From positions 1 to 35,776 of the forward strand of contig WTGN01000072.1 of assembly GCA_011523545.1 (NCBI GenBank): DNA of 35,776 nt. Direction: 5' to 3'. Position numbers and translations under genes: made by a program. This DNA comes from Chloroflexota bacterium (GTDB lineage: Bacteria > Chloroflexota > Anaerolineae > Aggregatilineales > Phototrophicaceae). The notes beneath the pieces are model-generated. The model worked only from the letters and a program-made list of their open reading frames with translations. It had not been told where the DNA came from and searched no databases. This document shows positions 31,576 through 35,776 of this stretch, piece after piece (position 1 is the first letter of the stretch; each line of letters opens with the position of its first letter).

Positions 31576-31848
31576 CTACAGCAGGAATAGCATTGCCAGC
31601 CCCGCGACAATGACGCCAAAAACGCCAATGCCGAAGGGCAGCGTGATGAAAAGCAGGGCGCCGGTCGCGAGCGTGATGAGACCGCCATCGCGGCAGAAGC
31701 GTTCCCATTTACGGCTGGACGGGCCCGGGAATATCTTGTTAACCCAAGGGATATCAGCCACTGCTGTCCAGACGAGCGCCTCGCGAAAGAGCAGATGTAT
31801 ACCGACATACCACCAGAACGAGGCGACGCAAATTTGAAGGAGCCACAT
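31576..31848 (-). CDS. Small integral membrane protein, unknown function
   Basis: A 90-aa protein with no recognised family. It has a hydrophobic N-terminus (WLLQICVASFWWYVGIHLLF), a short hydrophilic loop containing WVNKIFPGPSSRKWERFCRD, and a hydrophobic C-terminal half (about residues 57-90), so two or three TM helices. The start at 31848 has a weak Shine-Dalgarno, but a good promoter at 31879-31906 gives a 23-nt leader. First gene of a two-gene unit with the YtxH-like gene. Confidence 0.7.
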   Translation of the reverse strand: MWLLQICVASFWWYVGIHLLFREALVWTAVADIPWVNKIFPGPSSRKWERFCRDGGLITLATGALLFITLPFGIGVFGVIVAGLAMLFLL

Positions 31849-31878
31849 ATTTCGCTCTATGCCACTGACCCTTTCATC

Positions 31879-31906
31879 ATTCTAGCGCGTATTTCCACGC
31901 TGTCCA
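31879..31906 (-). promoter_or_regulatory. Promoter of the small membrane protein operon
   Basis: Reverse-strand TGGACA (31901-31906), 16-bp spacer, TAGAAT (31879-31884). Start near 31871, 23 nt before ATG 31848. Confidence 0.5.
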
Positions 31907-31945
31907 CATAATCACATCGGTGGTCGGCTTGGCGCGCCCGGCGAG

Positions 31946-34708
31946 TTAGAGCACGGACACCGGATCAATATCGATGCGCCAGCCGGGCTCCGGCGCGAGC
32001 TCGCGCAAAGCCGCCCGCGGATCGGGACCGCGCAAAAGCAGATGCCAGCGATATTGCCGATCCAGACGGGCGTAAAAGCAGGGCGCCGGCCCGATGATTG
32101 AGGTGCCTGTGAGCTCACGCGCGGCGATGATGTCACGCAGGCGCTCGGCCGCATTCTCCGCCTGCCGCTGCGCCGCCTCCGCTTTGCTGTAACTGAAAAC
32201 GATGCGGGCGAGGCGACGATAGGGCGGGTAACCTAATTCGCGGCGATAATTGCTCTCGCGCTCGGCGAAGCCGCTGTAATCATGCCGCGCCGCCGCCTGA
32301 ATGATGTAATGTTCAGGTCGATAGGTCTGCAGGACGACCACCCCGCCCAGCACACCGCGCCCGGCGCGCCCGGCGACCTGCGTCAGCAATTGGAAGACGC
32401 GCTCTCCGGCCCGATAATCTGGCAGCGCCAGCCCGATATCAGCGCTGACGACGCCGACCAGCGTGACCAGCGGCAGGTCCAAGCCTTTGGCGATCATCTG
32501 CGTACCGATCAGGACATCGGCTTCCCGCTTGATGAAGCGCGCGAGAATGTCAAAGTGCATTCGGGGCGAGCTCGCAGTATCAACATCCCAGCGCAAGGTA
32601 CGGGCGGCCGGATAAAGCGCGCGCAGGGCTTCGTCCACCTGCTGGGTGCCCGCGCCAAAATAACGAATGCGGGTCGAGTTGCAGTCCGGGCAGGTCTGCG
32701 GCGGCGCTTCTCGGTTGCCGCAGTGGTGGCAGCGCAGCGCCCGCTCAACGCGATGGTAGGTCATCGGATTGTCGCAGCGCGGGCATTCAAGCGCGTAACC
32801 GCAATCGCGGCAGAAAACATAGGTCGCCTGCCCGCGCCGGTTGAGCAGCAGCATCGCTTGCTCGCCGCGCGCCAGCACATCAGACAGGGCGCCCTGAAGC
32901 TCGCGGCTGAACATAGTGCTATTGCCGGCGTGCAGTTCGGCGCGCATATCAACGACCGAGACCGGCGGCAATTCGATGGTGACAGCCTCGGCGCGGTCAT
33001 CCCGATAGCGCGCCTCGACGCCGTAACGACGCGCTTGCTGACCGATGCGCCGGCGATGCCCCATGATTCGATTCGGCAAATGCAGATAGGTCACGGCGCC
33101 GCTTTGGGCGCGATGCCAACTGGCGAGATCGGGCGTGGCGCTGCCCAAGAGCAGCACGGCGCCATGCCGTTCCGCCATATAAGCGGCCGCGTCGCGCGCG
33201 TGATAATGCGGCTCGTTCATGCCTGGCGACTGCTTGTAGCTGGCGTCATGCTCTTCATCAAGCACGATCAAACCCAGATTTTGCAGCGGCGTGAAAAGCG
33301 CGGATCGGGTGCCGACGATGACGGAAACATCGCCGCGGCGCGCCCGCTGCCAAGCATCGTAACGCTCGCCTTGTGGCAGGCTGCCATGTATGAGCGCGGC
33401 CTGGCCCGGAAAGCGCTCGGAAACGCGGCGGACGGTCTGGGGGGTCAGGGCGATCTCGGGCACGAGCAGGATGGCGCTCTTGCCAAGCCGCATCGCTTCA
33501 GCGATTGCGCGCAGATAAATCTCGGTTTTGCCGCTGCCGGTGACGCCATGCAGCAGGAACCGCGCCGCTTGCTCCTCGTTTAATGCAGGCCGAATGCGCG
33601 CCCAGGCCTTCTGCTGATCGGGCGTCAGCTCCGGCGCGCTGTCGGGCAGGAAATCGTAGTCGCGCAGCGAATCACGCCAGACCTGCTCTACGCGCGCTTC
33701 GAGGGCGCCCGCCTTGATCAGCTTCTTGATCGCGGAGCGTGACGCGCCGGTCGCGCGGATGGCTTCACCCATTGTCGGCGCTTCGGGCATGTCGAGCAGC
33801 TCGCGCAGCAAGCCCACTATGTAGGCGGTCCCGCGCCAGCTTTCCAGCAGCGAATTAATCCGCTCGGGCCCGGCTTCCAGAATGATTATGTCGTCTTCGC
33901 CGCGTTCAGCCTCTTCGACGAAGACCAGGCCCTCGTCGATCAAACGGTTGAGCGGACGCCGAGTTTTGGCTCCGACCGCCCGCAGCGCCTCGCTCACCGC
34001 CATGGCGTCTTCGTCGCGTTCCGCCAGCAGCGCCAGCAGGTCGGCATGCTGGGAAGACTTGCCGAATGTCCGCGCGACGACGGCGATCTCTTCGCGCCCG
34101 TAATTGGGATAAAGGCGCTGCTCGGTTTTGGCGCGGGCCGCCGGTGGCGCGAGCACGGATTCAGAAGCGACCATGCCGGCACCCTCCAGCGCTTCCAGAG
34201 CGGCCTCGACCGGCTGCTTGGGGATGGCGCTCTTGAGTTGCCGCAGTCGCCTCGGTCCCCTGTCGCGCAGCATATCCAGCAGGCGGCGCGGCAAGGGCGC
34301 TTTTGCCTTGGGGTCGGCGCCCGGCAAAGTCAGCTGCTGTGGCTGATCAGCATCCAGCTCGTCACGGAGGAATGTAAATAGGCGGTCGGATTTGCCGGTG
34401 AAGCCCGGCGGCAGCAGCAGCCAGACGCAAGCGCCGATCGGGGCGAGGCAGCTTTCGCTGAGCCAGGCCGCCAACTCGAGGCCTCGCTCTGAAAGGGCGG
34501 GCTCGGGATCGAGCAATTCGATGACGGGCTTGGTCTGGGGGATATCCGTCTTGTCATGAAAGGCCAGAATGACGCCGGGCTGCATGGCCACGCCGAATTC
34601 CACCCGCACCAGCGCGCCCGGCATCAAGCGACCGGCCAACTCCGCCGGGATGTGATAGGTGAAGGATTTGCGCACCGGCACATTGAGCGCGACCTCGGCG
34701 TAGCGCAT
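31946..34708 (-). CDS. priA: Primosomal protein N' / replication restart helicase PriA
   Basis: A 920-aa superfamily 2 helicase that reloads the replisome at stalled forks. The N-terminal 3'-DNA-binding domain (RYAEVALNVPVRKSFTYHIP) starts at residue 2. The Walker A motif GVTGSGKTEIY has Lys394 and the Walker B DEEH is at 484-487; GSATPDL and the C-terminal helicase lobe follow. Eight zinc-binding cysteines are intact (FCRDCGYALECPRCD ... CHHCGN ... CPDCNS). It is about 190 residues longer than E. coli PriA, and nearly all the excess lies between the DNA-binding domain and Walker A, where several helix-turn-helix-like segments are visible. ATG 34708 is fixed by the promoter at 34745-34773; an upstream in-frame ATG (34756) lies before the predicted transcription start. 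Confidence 0.94.
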   Translation of the reverse strand: MRYAEVALNVPVRKSFTYHIPAELAGRLMPGALVRVEFGVAMQPGVILAFHDKTDIPQTKPVIELLDPEPALSERGLELAAWLSESCLAPIGACVWLLLPPGFTGKSDRLFTFLRDELDADQPQQLTLPGADPKAKAPLPRRLLDMLRDRGPRRLRQLKSAIPKQPVEAALEALEGAGMVASESVLAPPAARAKTEQRLYPNYGREEIAVVARTFGKSSQHADLLALLAERDEDAMAVSEALRAVGAKTRRPLNRLIDEGLVFVEEAERGEDDIIILEAGPERINSLLESWRGTAYIVGLLRELLDMPEAPTMGEAIRATGASRSAIKKLIKAGALEARVEQVWRDSLRDYDFLPDSAPELTPDQQKAWARIRPALNEEQAARFLLHGVTGSGKTEIYLRAIAEAMRLGKSAILLVPEIALTPQTVRRVSERFPGQAALIHGSLPQGERYDAWQRARRGDVSVIVGTRSALFTPLQNLGLIVLDEEHDASYKQSPGMNEPHYHARDAAAYMAERHGAVLLLGSATPDLASWHRAQSGAVTYLHLPNRIMGHRRRIGQQARRYGVEARYRDDRAEAVTIELPPVSVVDMRAELHAGNSTMFSRELQGALSDVLARGEQAMLLLNRRGQATYVFCRDCGYALECPRCDNPMTYHRVERALRCHHCGNREAPPQTCPDCNSTRIRYFGAGTQQVDEALRALYPAARTLRWDVDTASSPRMHFDILARFIKREADVLIGTQMIAKGLDLPLVTLVGVVSADIGLALPDYRAGERVFQLLTQVAGRAGRGVLGGVVVLQTYRPEHYIIQAAARHDYSGFAERESNYRRELGYPPYRRLARIVFSYSKAEAAQRQAENAAERLRDIIAARELTGTSIIGPAPCFYARLDRQYRWHLLLRGPDPRAALRELAPEPGWRIDIDPVSVL

Positions 34709-34744
34709 GGGCAATCCTGAAACGAGCGGCTCAGTGGAAGCCTG

Positions 34745-34773
34745 ATTGTACGGCATGGCGCTGCGAACGCCAA
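34745..34773 (-). promoter_or_regulatory. priA promoter
   Basis: Reverse-strand TTGGCG (34768-34773), 17-bp spacer, TACAAT (34745-34750). Start near 34738 leaves a 30-nt leader containing AGGA before ATG 34708. Confidence 0.55.
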
Positions 34774-34854
34774 CAAGCGCTCCTGCAAGCGATTTGCGAC
34801 TGTCGCTCAGCGCGCGGCTTCGTTATCATCTCGCTGATGACAGGATTGCAGTAG

Positions 34855-34875
34855 GGGCGAGACGGTGGCTCGCCC
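34855..34875. repeat. Dispersed GGGCGAG...CTCGCCC hairpin repeat, copy 6
   Basis: GGGCGAG (34855-34861) and CTCGCCC (34869-34875) surround ACGGTGG and are preceded by GTAG. It lies between the divergent priA and N-acetyltransferase genes, where a terminator makes no sense, and has no T run. This favours a mobile or repeat origin for the family. Confidence 0.6.
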
Positions 34876-34932
34876 AACTATGAAAAAGATTCTTTGCCCG
34901 CTTATTGCACGGTTAATTTGGAGCGATTGAGC

Positions 34933-35776
34933 ATGCAAGCACTGACCGCCGTTCCGCCTCTATCCGAAGCGCTCACGCAGCGCCTCCTTCGGCACTTCGA
35001 CCTTCCCGCTGGCCCGCCGGCGAACCTGGCGACGCTGCGCCGCCTGGTGGAAGTCTTCACGCAGACTGTGCCCTGGGAAAGCGCCTCACGCATTGCGCGC
35101 CGCGCGCGCCATGAATCGGCCGCTGATTGCGCCTTGCTGGGCCAGGCCTACTGGGAAGCCCACCTCGCTCTTGGCAGTGGCGGCACCTGCTACGAGAGCA
35201 ATTACGCATTTTTCTCGCTGCTTCGGCGGCTCGGTTACGGCGGTTATTTGACGATCAACGACATCGGCGGCGCTGCTGGCTGCCACAGCGCCATCGTCAT
35301 CCTGCTGGATGGCGGCAAATACCTGGTTGATGTCGGCTTTCCGGTCCATGTCGTGCTGCCAATGGATCACGAGCGCCGGACGTCGGCTGAAAGCCCGGTC
35401 ATGGATTATTCGATTGAACGAGAGGCGGGCGATCGTTGGCGGCTGCGGCGCGACCCGCCGATGCGCACCGATGGCTTCGTCCTCCATGATGTTCCGGTCG
35501 GCGAAGCGGAATACCGCGCGATCGCCTTGCATGATTATCGGCATGATGGCGGCCAGTTTCTCGATGCGATCGTGATCCAGAAAGTCGTCGGCGGCCAGCT
35601 ATGGCGCTTCCACAGCGATCTGCGGCCATACGTTGCTCAGCAGTTCGTCGACGGGCAGCGCCATGATCATGCGCTCGGCGTCGATGTCGCCGCCGGCTTG
35701 GCGGAGCGCTTTGGCATCCAGCGCGCTGTTCTGGCGGAGGCGATGAACGCGTTGGGGCTGTGCTCACCCCCCATCC
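34933..35776 (+). CDS. Arylamine N-acetyltransferase family protein (3' end beyond window)
   Basis: At least 281 codons, open to the window edge with no stop. The NAT catalytic triad is in place: Cys86 in GSGGTCYESNYAFF, His118 in GCHSAIVILL and Asp133 in LVDVGFP, with the usual 15-residue His-Asp spacing. The enzyme would transfer acetyl or another acyl group from CoA to an arylamine, hydrazine or related acceptor; homologues in biosynthetic clusters act as amide synthases. GGAG lies 9 nt before ATG 34933. The final codons (CSPPI) come from TGCTCACCCCCCATCC, which resembles the start of the CCCCATCCCC repeat family, so the true C-terminus may be near and partly repeat-encoded. Confidence 0.82.
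   Translation, partial: MQALTAVPPLSEALTQRLLRHFDLPAGPPANLATLRRLVEVFTQTVPWESASRIARRARHESAADCALLGQAYWEAHLALGSGGTCYESNYAFFSLLRRLGYGGYLTINDIGGAAGCHSAIVILLDGGKYLVDVGFPVHVVLPMDHERRTSAESPVMDYSIEREAGDRWRLRRDPPMRTDGFVLHDVPVGEAEYRAIALHDYRHDGGQFLDAIVIQKVVGGQLWRFHSDLRPYVAQQFVDGQRHDHALGVDVAAGLAERFGIQRAVLAEAMNALGLCSPPI
35765..35776. repeat. Beginning of a CCCCATCC-type repeat at the window edge (truncated)
   Basis: ACCCCCCATCC resembles the string that opens the repeats at 18023 and, inverted, near 5158. It is cut by the window end, so identity is uncertain. Confidence 0.35.

Noticed and set aside
32282..33583. 433-aa forward-strand open frame opposite priA
   Set aside because: priA is unambiguous on the other strand with helicase and zinc motifs; this frame has no recognisable motif.
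1..35776. tRNA, rRNA, integrase, transposase or prophage genes
   Set aside because: I looked for T-loop-like and rRNA-like stretches and for recombinase motifs by eye and saw none; a tRNAscan or Infernal run would be decisive.

Overview
The window looks like chromosomal DNA of a GC-rich, saprophytic bacterium, most likely a member of the Chloroflexota (Anaerolineae/Caldilineae-like). This is inferred from the high GC content, several MalF/MalG-type sugar importers without a local ATPase, a Bacillus-type chorismate mutase-DAHP synthase fusion, a DUF4037 protein, secreted Cys-repeat proteins and many small GC-rich hairpin repeats. No rRNA, tRNA, CRISPR array, transposase or prophage module was seen. 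About 27 protein genes are supported; the last one runs off the right edge.

Layout. (1) 220-9915 is a carbohydrate/sugar-acid block: a D-2-hydroxyacid dehydrogenase and an SDR oxidoreductase in one operon, a xylose-isomerase-like TIM-barrel protein, then two reverse-strand ABC sugar importers (SBP-permease-permease at 2894-6455 and permease-permease-SBP at 6644-9915). Palindromic operator candidates lie upstream of both. (2) 10111-14129 holds three reverse-strand genes for envelope or extracytoplasmic proteins: an FG-GAP/UnbV protein, a membrane-anchored coiled-coil protein and a multi-pass membrane protein fused to a sulfite-oxidase-like molybdopterin domain. (3) 14281-19570 carries metabolic genes: a PLP-dependent decarboxylase, a DUF4037 protein, CM-DAHP synthase and a GT39-like membrane glycosyltransferase. 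(4) 19731-21860 is a tandem pair of secreted proteins built from a 29-residue four-cysteine repeat plus a shared C-terminal domain. Each copy has a similar upstream element and its own terminator, so the whole transcription unit looks duplicated. (5) 22036-23985 is a tail-to-tail pair: a three-Cys DUF5131 (phage Gp37/Gp68-like) protein and a TcmP-like partner. The TcmP gene is clearly AT-richer than its surroundings and looks acquired. (6) 24057-35776 carries a P-type ATPase, mannonate dehydratase, two tandem DHA2 (14-TM) efflux pumps, two small membrane proteins, an unusually long PriA and an arylamine N-acetyltransferase cut by the window end.

How it works together. The left block reads as uptake and oxidation/isomerisation of an unidentified sugar or sugar acid, and mannonate dehydratase further right fits the same lifestyle. 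The two importers probably share an ATP-binding subunit encoded elsewhere. The parts most worth follow-up are the Cys-repeat pair, the DUF5131-TcmP pair, and the Moco enzyme with an internal twin-arginine motif behind five transmembrane segments. Several promoter hexamer pairs could be placed by eye and support particular start codons. Two genes without a Shine-Dalgarno have a -10-like box 7-8 nt from the start codon, which suggests leaderless mRNAs.
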